In this document: in pieces, positions 13,701-25,100 of the stretch | Layout: every line of letters begins with the position of its first letter | Position numbering within the stretch: the stretch's first letter is position 1 | Origin: Ascaris suum | Taxonomy: Eukaryota > Nematoda > Chromadorea > Rhabditida > Ascarididae | Assembly: GCA_013433145.1 (NCBI GenBank) | Contig: CM024187.1 | Location: 15,675,826-15,739,825 of the forward strand | Direction of reading: 5' to 3' | DNA length: 64,000 bases | Made by a program: the position numbers and the translations under genes | The notes under the pieces: generated by a model | Database searches by the model: none | Told to the model about the DNA's origin: nothing | Seen by the model: the letters and a program-made list of their open reading frames with translations, nothing else

Positions 13701-15444
13701 TTGGTTTATCTCGACAGTTTCACATTCTAGTTCGTATTACCGTTCAAGAAATTGAATGGTCTTCAAGGTCCTATGGGTTTAGTATAAAGAACGCGTAAAT
13801 ACCTGTAGGTTTCGTGTGCTGCAGAAAGCCTTGTTAGGGATGATGCGTAGATGTGAGTCAGTTATGGTGAGCTTCTCAAGTCGAGTAAGATTATCGAAAA
13901 TCCCTTCTGAGAGTGTCAGTTCTTGGCTGTTGAGGCCCATTCGATGGAGGTAGAGAGAACGAAGATTTACAAGGCCATGAAAAAGACCTTTGGGAAGGGC
14001 ATGCACTCCGCATTTCTAAAAAGAGAAGTATCTTGGCGTTATTGTGGATCCTATCAAACGGTGGTATTTGTTGGTTGTTCTCTTCAATATTCAAAAGTTC
14101 TTGCAAATTTTCGTCGAAACGAGGTGGCCACTAAACTCTTTTAAGAGTTATAAGAAACATCCCTATAAACGGCACAAAAAAAAGAAGTTGCAAAAGTATT
14201 TTCGAGTTTGTTTTGTGCACTGTACAATGGGGAAATCGATATTGATTGAAATCAGTTGTTTCGATGAAAAACAAACGTGCACCTCGAAGAACGCATGCAT
14301 TTTGAGGTGGAGGAGGTACGCCACGACATTTTAATGGAGTGAGCACAGTGAATGAATTCTGATCAGGGACGCATTGTTGATTGATTCGAATGACGGATGG
14401 AACATTATGAGTGCTCGAATTATCGCTTTCGTTGAGGAATACATCCATACACATATTTTGGAATTTTTGCCGTCTGTTTCCATGAGCACAACAATTCACG
14501 CATAATGCAAAGCAATTTCTTTCAAAAGTGCATCGAGTAATTTCGTTTGTTGTTGCTTTTGTTGCCTCAAAAAGCCTGACTGGCTGCATTTGATCTGAGT
14601 TCTTTTTTTCCAGTTACAGACCTTCATCCATCCTAGTACGTTTTGTAGGATTCAGAATACGGAGCACGACGCGGGACGTTGTCTAGACGTCAGCCATTAT
14701 GGCACCTAGGAATACATACCTGAATTCGTAGGTTGTGAAGATTAGAGAAGCCGGAAAAAATGCCGTCGAGAAGTGTTGATGATTGGTCGGAGTCGCACTC
14801 CATATTTAGCGTTTTAGTGTCATTCTGAGGAAAATCGGCGAATGGATGACTATCGGTCGTGATTTTGGCCCATTTGCAGTTGATAATGAGTCGCTGCTCT
14901 TCGACTGCATCTGGTACGCACAAGCATCTGTAGTTAATTTTTTTCCTTGTCGATTTGCTATCAGTTATCATCATAAGGGAACATCGTTTCACATTCACCT
15001 AAGATTCATTTTTCATTCTGTACCAACCGCGATTTGCAAATCGCAGATGAGTGCAGAAAACATTTTAAGTGCCTATATCCTCATTTATTTCTTTTTGCTT
15101 CCGTCGAATAAGTGACATATGAAACTGCATTCAAAACGATTTGTCCAACGTCCAGTCACTCGCATGCCAATGTTTGACAGCATCTTGGCCAGAAGATTTA
15201 AGAAAGAAATGCCAGTTGGATAGGCATGTGAGAGAGGTGAACGGTTTATTGATTAATTTAATTTCATGGGATTGAGCACTAAATCGAACCGAATTAAATC
15301 AATAGACAACCTGCTAGGGCAGTGCGTCACACGGAAATCACCGGTCGCGGTAGTCGATAAGGTTAGAAACGGGTCGGCGAGCGACAGCAATAAGACGATG
15401 AACAGTCCTAGGGTAAAGTGTGATAGGGGCGAAATGAGGCGCAT
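4437..15444 (-). CDS. tol-1: Toll-like receptor (nematode TOL-1 type), complete 17-exon gene
   Basis: Single-pass plasma-membrane receptor of the Toll family, with an extracellular LRR domain and an intracellular TIR signalling domain. Coding exons in order are 15444-15311, 14927-14720, 14015-13803, 12933-12663, 12488-12190, 9644-9407, 8834-8759, 8419-8102, 7931-7647, 7566-7408, 7157-6999, 6792-6628, 6450-6277, 6019-5742, 5619-5323, 5100-4929 and 4703-4437. About 1,237 residues result, if one missing base in exon 6 is allowed for. Approximate residue layout: signal peptide 1-26, N-terminal Cys cap 42-62, LRR block 1 75-660, C-terminal cap 663-734, Cys-rich N-terminal cap 735-787, LRR block 2 788-905, second C-terminal cap 921-990, membrane helix 1011-1037, TIR 1071-1215. 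The two-block, multiple-cysteine-cluster layout is that of protostome Toll and C. elegans TOL-1. Eleven of 16 introns are phase 0. In C. elegans TOL-1 acts in development and pathogen avoidance; the same role here is inference. Confidence 0.93.
4929..5100 (-). CDS. tol-1: tol-1 exon 16: TIR core
   Basis: The acceptor ATCCTTCAG is followed by [20 protein letters not shown], the box 2/BB-loop region, then [19 protein letters not shown] at donor CAG/GTATGC. The BB loop reads RDGPAYN rather than the common RDxxPG. Confidence 0.92.
5323..5619 (-). CDS. tol-1: tol-1 exon 15: transmembrane helix and start of TIR
   Basis: The acceptor AATTTATAG completes Thr, then [18 protein letters not shown], a 25-residue hydrophobic helix ([17 protein letters not shown]...LL), a basic stop-transfer patch (RKTH...QRRYK) and TIR box 1 [20 protein letters not shown]. 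The donor CAG/GTGAAC leaves AG, completed by G of exon 16 to Arg. Confidence 0.92.
5742..6019 (-). CDS. tol-1: tol-1 exon 14: membrane-proximal C-terminal cap
   Basis: The acceptor GTTTATAG is followed by [19 protein letters not shown], the cap motif [18 protein letters not shown] and a later ILCVE cysteine. The donor AAC AC/GTAAGT leaves two bases of a Thr codon. Confidence 0.9.
6277..6450 (-). CDS. tol-1: tol-1 exon 13: LRR block 2
   Basis: The acceptor GAATTCCAG is followed by [30 protein letters not shown] and [12 protein letters not shown] at donor CAA/GTGAGT. It is 58 codons, phase 0 at both ends. Confidence 0.88.
6628..6792 (-). CDS. tol-1: tol-1 exon 12: LRR block 2
   Basis: The acceptor GTATTTAAG, the only phase-0 choice that keeps homology, is followed by [19 protein letters not shown], then [14 protein letters not shown] and ...NTLSSLQ at donor CAG/GTAAGA. 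The opening matches the xLPxxAxxVYLxxN start seen in Toll proteins after the cysteine cap. Upstream in-frame sequence is a GT repeat and is left out. Confidence 0.82.
6999..7157 (-). CDS. tol-1: tol-1 exon 11: cysteine-rich N-terminal cap of block 2
   Basis: The acceptor TTAATGCAG is followed by [20 protein letters not shown] and [19 protein letters not shown]. This dense cysteine cluster between two LRR blocks is the hallmark of protostome Tolls. The donor is AAAG/GTAAAA. It is 53 codons, phase 0 at both ends. Confidence 0.9.
7408..7566 (-). CDS. tol-1: tol-1 exon 10: rest of first C-terminal cap
   Basis: It reads [20 protein letters not shown]..., then an ATCLHRI cysteine and FLCSYRQ at donor CAG/GTATGT, as expected for the second half of an LRRCT. 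The 5' edge is uncertain. Phase 0 is required, which gives a start at 7566 (acceptor CGAAG) or 7557 (acceptor CTAAG). The better-looking CATTCACAG acceptor at 7581 would put the frame out. Confidence 0.7.
7647..7931 (-). CDS. tol-1: tol-1 exon 9: last LRRs of block 1 and start of C-terminal cap
   Basis: The acceptor ATATTACAG is followed by [20 protein letters not shown]. Repeats include [14 protein letters not shown] and [14 protein letters not shown]. It closes with the cap motif [19 protein letters not shown] and donor TCG/GTAAGC, phase 0. Confidence 0.9.
8102..8419 (-). CDS. tol-1: tol-1 exon 8: LRRs
   Basis: The acceptor TTCTTTCAG is followed by [20 protein letters not shown]. Further repeats are [28 protein letters not shown] and [14 protein letters not shown]. 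It ends ...IKLAQ at donor CAG/GTTTAT. It is 106 codons, phase 0 at both ends. Confidence 0.9.
8759..8834 (-). CDS. tol-1: tol-1 exon 7: short LRR exon
   Basis: The acceptor CCTTTTCAG supplies one base that completes a Ser codon, then [20 protein letters not shown] and NKIAS up to donor TCG/GTAAGC. At 76 bases it is short, but both phases and the LRR spacing fit its neighbours exactly. Confidence 0.85.
9407..9644 (-). CDS. tol-1: tol-1 exon 6: LRRs, with apparent one-base frameshift
   Basis: The acceptor ACTTGCAG in the required phase 0 gives [10 protein letters not shown], a textbook LRR start, and then hits TAA at 9614-9612. One frame over, [19 protein letters not shown] begins at 9615 and the repeats run on to [11 protein letters not shown] and the donor CAG/GTATTG. 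Joined, they make one normal LRR, and the exit phase (2) then fits exon 7. A single base is therefore missing near 9615-9620, either in the genome or in the assembly. Confidence 0.8.
12190..12488 (-). CDS. tol-1: tol-1 exon 5: LRRs
   Basis: The acceptor ACTTTCAG is followed by [19 protein letters not shown]. Repeats include [26 protein letters not shown] and [14 protein letters not shown]. The exon ends ...NFTRLQT at donor ACG/GTGAGT, phase 0. The next intron is the longest in the gene (2,545 bases). Confidence 0.88.
12663..12933 (-). CDS. tol-1: tol-1 exon 4: LRRs
   Basis: The acceptor TTATTTGAG is followed by [12 protein letters not shown]. Repeats include [28 protein letters not shown] and [14 protein letters not shown]. 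The donor CCAG/GTGGCA leaves one base (G), which joins AA of exon 5 to make Glu. Open reading continues past the donor to 12565, but that tail loses the LRR pattern. Confidence 0.85.
13803..14015 (-). CDS. tol-1: tol-1 exon 3: LRRs
   Basis: The acceptor CTCTTTTTAG is followed by [18 protein letters not shown], and the exon ends ...CSTRNLQ at donor ACAG/GTATTT. It holds about three LRRs ([22 protein letters not shown]). It is 71 codons, phase 0 at both ends. Confidence 0.88.
14720..14927 (-). CDS. tol-1: tol-1 exon 2: N-terminal cysteine cap and first LRR
   Basis: The acceptor TTAACTACAG lies at 14928. The exon reads [17 protein letters not shown] and ends ...[11 protein letters not shown] at donor CAG/GTATGT. 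The spaced cysteines and the start of LRR spacing fit the amino-terminal cap of a Toll ectodomain. Phase is 2 in and 0 out. Confidence 0.85.
15311..15444 (-). CDS. tol-1: tol-1 exon 1: signal peptide
   Basis: Starts at an ATG (15444-15442) giving [10 protein letters not shown] followed by a strongly hydrophobic run ([12 protein letters not shown]), a clear secretory signal. It ends in ...THCPS plus two bases of a split Arg codon at the donor CAG/GTTGTC. The open frame continues upstream of this ATG, but only with a TTG, so the ATG is the sensible start. The split codon completes with the first base of exon 2. Confidence 0.85.
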
Positions 15445-15516
15445 ACTTGCGTTCCACTCCCTAGCTACCAACTTACACCCTCAGTCGCCGCATTGGAACA
15501 ACGAGTAATTCGCTCC

Positions 15517-15526
15517 CTGAAAGATC
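15517..15526 (-). promoter_or_regulatory. Candidate 5' acceptor (trans-splice or UTR intron) of tol-1
   Basis: On the minus strand GATCTTTCAG/GGAGCG lies 72 bases before the tol-1 ATG. This is a strong nematode acceptor with no coding reason to exist. It could take a spliced leader or end a 5' UTR intron. No promoter motif could be assigned. Confidence 0.35.
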
Positions 15527-18500
15527 CACTTAGTTCTCAACAGATTACCTTCATTGTACCGTGTTGGCGAAAATTGCTGTCACATCTTTCACATGACTCA
15601 TAAGAGATTATATTTGTTTGATAACATAGGCGGAAATCATGACATTTCCTCTACATTAATAGATTCTGAGTATAATATTTCCTGCGCATTGCTCATGTTT
15701 TTTTGAAAATGAGAAGAGAGCCCACTGTATGCGTTAAACGCCTTCCACCTGCAATAAAGCGAGGTAGGAGGTAATGCATAGATATTTTTGCTATGTCGGT
15801 GCGTGAAATCGAAATATTGTTGAATTGTTTTATGGCTTTTTGGACGTGTTTTGAGTTTTCCCCTCCATAAAAATGCATTTTTGAAGTTCTTCCAAAGTTT
15901 CATTGGGTAGGAAAGTGGGATTAGGACAATTGGAATTTGCCAGAATGCCTAGAGTTCCAAAGATATAAGTAAATTCGTCCGCAGAGTGATATATTTTTCA
16001 CATCAGAGGCAATTCTGTTAGCATGGTTACTTGCTTGCCTACGATGCGCACATTCAGCCTGACTGCACAAAGTGTGCTCGCATAGTTGCACCAGCGGTGA
16101 TCTTTCATCCGTTTATTACACACGTTATCCACTCTCTCTGTTACTGGCGGTTTACACCCCTCTGTGGACTCATCTTGCGATGCATTATGTGGAGTGAAAT
16201 TGATCCAGAAAGCATTAGCACTAACGAGACTCTAACATTCTCCCTTACAAGTGAAAAAACAAAGTGGATTTCAGTGTATTAACATGACTGTGAATTGTTA
16301 GTTGAATGAATCAACGCTAGGTAAATCGGAGACGAATGGAAGCGTGCAGACACAGCGAGTAGTGTTTATGCGTACTAAGAGGGGAGGTTGTCCTCAGTGG
16401 AAATGGTGGGCGCCGTATTTGACAGTTACAGGTCGCATCTGAATCGACCATCTATCAAGTGGAATATTTGCCGAATTGCGTGCTCGGTGAGCCAAGCGTC
16501 GCATTGGTTGCGCTGAGTCAGCTCCTTTTCGGGGAAAGAGAAACTGTACTAATCACATACACCTCTCGCCACACTCGTACGGCCCACTCTCGCATTCTGC
16601 TAAACACAACAAAGTGTTCGGAATATTGTCGACTTTGAAGGAGTGATTGATGCTCTGAGAATTGGAATATTCGCATTTAGAGCGATAAGAACACCCCATC
16701 TCATCGTCTATTACATATTCCCCATCATATGTTCCGCTGTGTTGCCGGGATTTTCGATTAGGAGGAAGGAGAGGTGAGCGGGGTCTTTAGTGGTGATGAT
16801 CCACACTAGGATATATATGTGAAAACAAGAAGATTTTGATAATGGAAGTAAAGTCAAGTCAGTCTAATTATTCCACTAGCGGAAGTAAACAGAAACGTCG
16901 ATGGAATTCCACCGGACTTGAAAAAAGCTTCTTTCCTAATGAGACACACAACACGCAACGGAAAATATTATAGTCCATTCCAGAACGATTTGGCAGTGCT
17001 CATGTTGAACAAATATAGACAACAAGCAATATATGTCTTAACGAAACTGGTTAGCGCCATTGTGTGTTTACGTTTCGTTTATTGAAGCAAATATCAAAAA
17101 ACGATGAGTCCACTAAAGCAATTCATGTTTTAGCAGACGTTAAACAGGAGGTGAGATTCTTACCTGAGATTTTAGAAACGAAAAGAAATTTGTTGACTTA
17201 TGGGAGGACGGCAAAGCGGTGAAAATAAAAGAAAGTGGTATTAAATTTGAAGCATTTAAGAGACGAAAAAGTTACAGTGGATTAAAGTCACATTTTATTA
17301 AGACGTGAAAATTGAGAAAGCACTTACATTTAATGGGAAACTGAGTCTGCCAAGCGGTGACTTGCAAAATAAGACTGAATCATAGAGAGAAATTGAGTTA
17401 ATTTCAATTTTCATTTTAGCACGCAGCAGTTTGAGGTGAAGTGATCAAACAGTTTCATCGCTGCGGAGTTCAATGGCTCTCTTGGAGTGGTTTTTAAAAG
17501 TGGCGCTTGCTGAAAGAAAGTGGCTAATATATTGCTCGATTTCAAACGCGATCTAATAGCATTCGCTATCGGTTTAAATAATTACATTTGGAAACGATTT
17601 TTGATATTGCATAAATGTTCTCTAGCAAACAATCGGAAAGATGCTTTCTGCGCTCTAAACGTCTTTGCAAAAATGTCAACACTCAATTTTCCACTTCATT
17701 TGTAATTGAACTGCCGTCACGTCGAATGGACGCATCATCATCTAACATATAAAACCACTGCTGCTGAGTGATGCGACTTCTAGTATAGGAATGAGAGGCA
17801 AACAAATAGAACTGGTGAAGAATGAAGTTATTTGCCAAAACAGTGAGCGAAGTCGTTCTGATTTTTTATAGGTGTCTTGCAGATGATTACATCAGAATAT
17901 TACTAGCTGTATTAAGTTACTGCGCGATGTGCCACTTCGTTCATTTTTCACCTAACATCCACCCGTAAGTAGCGGCATTTTCGGCGACGAAAGGTGCAAT
18001 AGAGTTTAGGCACATTCCCATAAATTCCTGCTAAAAGAGAAATAATGCACACTGTTATACATCGTTTGCAAGAGTATTGGCAGGCTAGAATTCGATGGTG
18101 GAACAGTATAGCGGCATTAATATTGCACAAATTAGAGGAGTTTTCACCAGTGGTTACGTGCATTTTGTGTCGTGAAGAATGAGGCAAAGGCGAGTGGATG
18201 ACGAAGGTGTGTGACAAATGGAGCATAACTTATTGCCTATTAAACCAGCAGAACGTGCAAGAGTGCGCCTGCGGTGGCAATTTGAACTGCTGAACACTGT
18301 TTGTATCGACGATCAACAGCCACTCTAAACGTTCCTAACGGCCGGTCGCACAACTATTGTAACCTGATAGTGCAGTTTGGTAGCAACGAAGGCTGCTCAT
18401 ATATACAGTCATATGCGAGCCGACTGCACGAATTCATCAGTTTTGGTGGAAGATTGTTTCAGCACAATATACATCGGTTGATTATTTCGTGGAGGAATGG

Positions 18501-21500
18501 CTGCAGAAGAACAAAGGTATGTTATAATGGACGACGATCAGGAAGGCAAATAAGGCAGAGTAATGAGCAGCTTAATAGCACATGGGTGGGATGAGTTCAA
18601 CCTCGCACAGTGCGTGGACCCGAAAATGGCCAATTGTCTTGCAAATGGTGGGGCGTGGTCGACGGCCGCTCAACGACTTTGGTGGATGAGAGGCAGAATA
18701 GGCGGAGCGATACGAAACGCGAGCAACACGCGATGTACGTTTGCTGCGATGAGGAGAGTTGACGACGCCAACACATCAGCAACATTCAATGCTCTGAGAC
18801 GTGAGTGACACCGAGGTACGAGTGTGCTAAAGGTCACCTCGGTTGCATCCGAGAGATCATTGTCCAGTTCCGTGGGAAGCCGTTTGGGGATCCGAAAACT
18901 AGGCCATCTTGGCGAAACTATTCCGTTAAGGGTGGAAGCGGTACATTATCGGTCGTGAAAGGCTTACCGCAAGTTTGCTAACTGAAGAGGTTGGATAGCG
19001 ACGCAGTTGTTTGTACGAAAAACATGGATTCGTGGACGGCGAAGTTTGTATTCGGATATCGATTTGACTTGCGATATAGCTTACATTGCGATGCTCAGAA
19101 ACCATCAAAAACATGCGAATTTAATTGGTGTTTTGCATGGGGTTTGTCATCCGTGAGATGTTGCGTTGGCGAAATTTTTCTTGACTTCCTTACTCATCCT
19201 CACTCGATGCTGAATGTTGCATCGAATAGAAAAGTCTTGCTTTGGGCGTAAAACAGTACGTGTAACGAAGTAGCCGCACTAACTTTGAAATAAAGAATGG
19301 GGCACGTAAATATGACATTTTGAATCGCTCCTGTCCCGTTTAATGCACTATGCTTATACGATCCGATCATCATTTACATGGCGGTTTCTTGCGCTGTGTT
19401 AAGCAGTTTCATCGTCGTGACCATTCTTCTCAACCAGCGTTTCGTATACTGCTTCCTATCTTCCACCTCCTACCCCTGCCATTCCCTCCCTTCGTTCTTT
19501 TACCATGGTCTTTGAATTTAATTGTAGTCAAGCAGCAGTTACCGGACACGAAAGCAGGGCAGTTGATAGAGATCACAGGCACAAGGGTGTTGATTAAGGA
19601 AAGGAAATTGTACGATACAGTAAATGCTGCGGTGCATAAAAACCCGCACATTGCATTAAAACACAGTACGCTAATATTATGCTATGTACATCGAAACACG
19701 AGCTGTATAGCAACAGTGAAATACAGAGTTGTGTCAAAACATGAGTGGCGGTGGCTTAGGTAGAGTTAAGAAGGCGTAGAGAAGTAGGGCATTTTAAAAG
19801 TGCGTTTATGGAGTCATGCACAAACAGCAATGTTCATGAAGTTTAATCGGGAGCAGTTTCCAAAAACGAGCTATTCGAAGAGATGAGTCGCGTGAAATGG
19901 TTGCCGTGTAATGTTACGAACAACGTTGAAGCGCAGTTATGGACGCGTTTTGCTGAAGGCGACGATGGTGTGCGTGCATTGGTCCTGAGGGCTGGTTTTT
20001 TGCATTGGCCGGCGGCATTTCGTTGCATTTCTTATCAGCCGAGCTAGGCACTTCCGTTTCTTGCCGCTCGATTATACTTGCCATCTTTTTTGCGCCTTAA
20101 GCTCGCCATATGCAAACGGTATCATCTACACCTAGTGATCTCTTGTCTTCGAAGCCAGAGGATATATGACTGACTGTTATCAAATGACCGCCGGTGTGGT
20201 GTGTAAACGTACACACATGAAAGACAGTGAATTAAAAGCGTATCATATGAGTTTCATTTATTACTTACAACTTAACAGTGGATGCAAGCGATAATAGGGG
20301 TGGCCTCATGTTGTATCTGCACTCGTTTGTTGCCGTGTTTCCATAAAAGGGTAGATAGAGGGAGGAGGCTGGAGAAAGGGGAGAAGGAGAAAGCTTGAGA
20401 TGTTGGGTGTTGCACTCCGTGTCCCTCATTATGGTTGGAGCACTTCTGTTTACGAATGTTGCGAGGGCCGCCTTCGAATAGCGCAAGTCAAATGCTGAAA
20501 TTCTTTTTGAACTGCATAAAGCGTCGGAATATTATTTTATGATAAGACAGTAATTGCCACCAAATTTCGAAGTTTAAGCGCACTTGTATCTGGGAGAATG
20601 GCAAGAAAGCAACATTCGTTGGCTATTATGTTATCATAAAGTATTTTGCACTTTCATCTATGCTTCTTACAAATTCTGATACTTTCCATCGGCGCAACTC
20701 TTTTTCCGTCATTCTAATTCGCTTGAGCCTTCTTCTGGAGGTTACTTGCTTTGGGAGCGCTGTATTTTCGCATTTTCTTCTGAACATTTAGGGTAATTTA
20801 GGTACCAAATCTTTACCTGCCGTTTGTTTTGGTGTTCTTCACAGAGGATAGCATCAAGCGAACATGTGTGCAGTGAGTATTATGACAATATAGGTATTTA
20901 TGATGTGAATGGATAGGATCGTAGCGCGATATCGAACAGCAGCTATTCATTTGTTATATAACTTTGCTGGCGGGGGGTACACCATTCGAGCAGAGGGATG
21001 TGCTCTGAAATGTGCCCTTTGTTTCTCGCATAATTAGATACTTCCATATGCTCCGATGCCTTAGCGTCACAATTGATTTGCGCGTTATTATTATGGCTGC
21101 TGAAAAGTTGCAATCGTCCACTCTCATTATGCAGGTTGTATTTTTCATTGTCGAATTTAAAATCCAAGTAGGATAATATTTTACAAAGAATGAATTTTGA
21201 AAAGTCTTTTAGAATTGCTGCTGTTATCATTCATATGCGGAATTTGTGTTCCTCATCACTTACGGTAATAAAATTAGAATTTCCAACTCATCGAGTCTTT
21301 TTCTGTGGAAATCCTCAAAATAGATTGAATCCATTATTCATTCTCTTGTAAAGTCACCATTTGTTGTTATGAAAGTGGTCCCACGAGTGTGCTATATGCC
21401 TCGAAAAAGAGAAACCCAGAGCTTATTGAGTAGATTTTGTCGGTATTTTACGGTATGGTTCCGTCTTGGCACGTGGAGTCCTTCTTCACTTAATTTCAAA

Positions 21501-22120
21501 TGTTTATGAATTTTTAGCACACCATTTAAACAGGCTTCAGAGAATGAAGCGATCAACGATCCAACCACTTCTAGAAATGCTGTCACTTCACCTTAGTATC
21601 ATTTTATGACTGTTGCATTTTTGATGATACCAATGCAAAAATAGACCGCCAACGGACGGAACCGATTGCTTACACAGCTTTCACTGAATAAATTTAATAG
21701 CCTTCTTGCTTACCAAATTTATTCACATGCTGTTCATTATTTCTTTCCTTGCAAACCTCTTTGGCCCTGCCGACCATTCCTTCATACCAGTCAGTTCGAC
21801 AACCCGCTTATCTCCTCTTGGAACCACTCAGTTTTTGCGAACTGGAAAACTTTTGCCTTTGGGATCTTTGAGGCTATACGGATTTAATTTAAGCATTCCA
21901 CTGAAGTGGCTATCGTTGTTAATAACGAGCATTACGGTAAACGTTAGCGCATTGTTTCAACTGAAGTTTTAATGAGTTGTATGTAGGGGCAAATATTGGG
22001 ACGCGTAAATTGAAGGATTTCAGAAAACTGCGTCCGGAATAAAAGACGGTAATGCAAGGAGCAGGACGGCGTAAGTTATTTAGAGGCGTGACTTGTCCAA
22101 GATTTCAAGAAACGCGCCAT

Positions 22121-22149
22121 ACGAATTTCTCACGTTCCGAGAAATTCGT
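22121..22149. repeat. Perfect inverted repeat, 11-bp arms
   Basis: ACGAATTTCTC, a 7-base spacer, then GAGAAATTCGT. The arms are perfectly complementary. No gene or coding exon is adjacent. Confidence 0.8.
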
Positions 22150-25100
22150 GCAGGAGGACGAAAAAGCTGATTTAAAGTTTGATAACTTCGGATGGCGTGA
22201 AAATTGAAGTTCGATAGCTTTTGCTAAGTTTTCGAGAAAGCGATATTCCCGAAATGGGAATTTCAGAACTAACGCGCTCGCTCCGTGCAGTCCACTTTCC
22301 CATCAATTGTTTCATTGGCTGTATGGAGGAAGTGGTGAAATTGCTGTGCATAAGCAGTTTAAATGTGAGATCGGAATGCGCACAACGGGGAGTATTTGCG
22401 GCAGAGCTGATGTTGCGCGATTGCGTGTTGCATTTGGGCGCAGATTACTGGCAGCTGAAGCTGTTTGAAGGGCGCAATTTGTGGACTGTTCATGAGGGTG
22501 CGTGCGATGGAGTATTTTCCGATATTCATGTCTTTATCGACGTACTGTACTTTTCCGTTGTTCTTTATTAAGAACAACTGAATAATTATTTCATTGAACA
22601 TCATTGGTTGTCTTCAGTTTTGCCTGGACCTTTGAAACATTGCATGATGGTTTCCGAATAGAGGATTTATAGGCTGCTAACTTCTTGCATGTTTTTTTTT
22701 TTGCTGTTTAGTAGATATTTTATGAATGAATATTCTCCAAACATTTCTTGTCCCTCCATCCAAAGAAAGTTTTAAATGAAAGTAATGAGCACATAAATGC
22801 AGATTTCGACTGCTAATGTCTTCTCGAGGGAGGATATGTCGCGTAGGAAGTCATCAGTGCGTTATCACAGATGCGAAGGATGTTTTTATTATATGAACAC
22901 AACTATAGGATGGCAATTACGTAACAGTATTACTTAAATTGGCCTTATTGTTTTTTTTTTAAATTGCAGGCTGAATGTGTCGTTTATGATCGAGTTTGAG
23001 CGTAAAAGAGACGAATATAAATTGAGAAGGGCAAAAGGGTCGACTAATACATGAAGATGTGCTCGGCGAAAGGGTGAGTGGGATATAGTGATGAATAGAT
23101 GAGTGGACCAATGCAAGAGTGGCTGGCTGCTCACTGCGGATGTAGGAAGTGTCCGTTAAGGAAGAGTAGCCACGCAAATGCTAAGGGCCTCTTCAAGCCT
23201 CTCTGTTCCAATGTTGTGCTGTCTTTGACGGTTCATGTGGGCATTCCATTACATAGGCGCTTCTTTCCTTCAGTAACACTTTCATGTTACAAGAACAATG
23301 CTGCATAGGCAAATGGAGGATGCTTGTTATAATATGAAATATGCTAGAATCATTCATTGCATCTTGTGGCTGAGACTACCTTTCACGTTATTTGAGGCGT
23401 CGGTTGGGCGGTGGTCGATATTTTATTTTGATTTACTTCCATACCGAAGAAGCGGCGCTTTGCCGATGCTTCTTGGATCAGTTCAGGTTTTCACTCATTG
23501 GCTGCCGTTTTCAGTTACCTGCCAACGTTTTTTTCGTAATCGCGAATCGAAATATGCTTATAAATACATTCACTAGCGTATTATCGGACAGCTCGAAATG
23601 CTGCCGTTTCTTGCAGTTACCTTGATTACATCCTGGTTAATTAGGTGATAAAATTAACCGTCTTCACCCATGTCTACAGGAGGCCGTTGCTGATAACAAA
23701 TAAAAAAGACGAAGTTTGCGCTGTTCTATTGTCTTCTTAAATATGTTTCTTAAATATGTTCATATTATTATTGGCGTAGTTTATTTCAGCAGTAGTTTTC
23801 GGGTGAGAAGGCTGTTTGAGAGTTGACGTTTTAGAGTAATTACGCGATAATGATGCGCAAGCTTTGCTTTGTTGTCATGACAATGAATCCACTCAGAAGC
23901 ATGGCATTTGCACATTTCCTGCGAAATAACAATGAGATATCGCTATTCACACAATGATAAGTCATAATTTTTGATCTCAAATGTTGGTGGATGCCTTCGA
24001 TTACGTTACCTTTGTGGTTGTGGTGATTTGAAGATGGCTGACACCAGAAAAGGAAAAAGAAATCCCACATTTGGAATTGGGGGATTTGATGCAAGCACAG
24101 CGATTATTATCTAACAACTGTGTTATTGTCGACGTGTTCAATGCTGCTGTTTTTTGATAGATAGGAAATGAACAAATTATGAATGCAATAAGGCGAAACT
24201 TAGGTTCCATCTGGGAAATTGATTCTTCCAACAATCAGGACTGCTTGGAGAGGGTGAAGGGAACGATACGGTAATGATAAGCGGTGGGGGAGGAGACAAA
24301 TAGGACTCGTAAGAGTAAGGGATGTAAAAAACTCAGGAGAACAAGTGGTCGGCATGTGATAAAAGAGTTGGGGGATGAGATAAGGAGAGACGGTAAGGGC
24401 TAAAGAGAGGGAAAGATGGAACGACCTCATATGAAGTAGGAGGGGGCGATAAAAGGGATTTATGAGAGAGTGAAATGGGTTATGCGTGAAATGCTAGACG
24501 AGTTTAGCACAACGGGCGCAATATGTATCCTTTGAAAGTACACACATAAAATGAGTGGCATTTAAATGAAGTGAAGAGGCGAGGCGCCGAGTTAAGCAGC
24601 TAGCTCGTTATGAGTGAAGCAACGAGCATCGAGGGCAACCGCGGCAATGACATTGTGTTCGGGTTGTGGGCGCTTTGCAAAGGATCGGCCCATATGTTCC
24701 AATGGCAACCACTCCTTGAATAAGCCTTCGATTGGCATCCTTATGCTTCATCTGCTAGTAGACATTACATAATAGCACTCAATTTCCACTGCTTTTTTTT
24801 GTTCGCGTTCAACTTCATAATATAGCTACTCCAATGGGCGCGATAAGCGATCTTTTTTTGACTTTTTTGTTGATATTTTTGGCAGCTGCTAGATGGCGTT
24901 ACCTTTTTTCGGCCGCTTCCACACTCTGTGAAAATCTTTTGGTGATGAGAAGAGCATTTTGTTGGACAAGTTGAACAGTATACTTGAATGTTAACTGGCT
25001 TTACTACATGAGAGCCGTTTAATCATCGCATTGTGCTGGTCAGTTGTATCAGTAATGGTTTTTATCGAATCCGTAAGAATTTCCGTCGACGAAAATTGGT

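Noticed and set aside
14131..14589. 152-codon open frame, minus strand, within tol-1
   Set aside because: It lies in intron 2, has no LRR spacing, and including it would break the phase-0 junction between exons 2 and 3.
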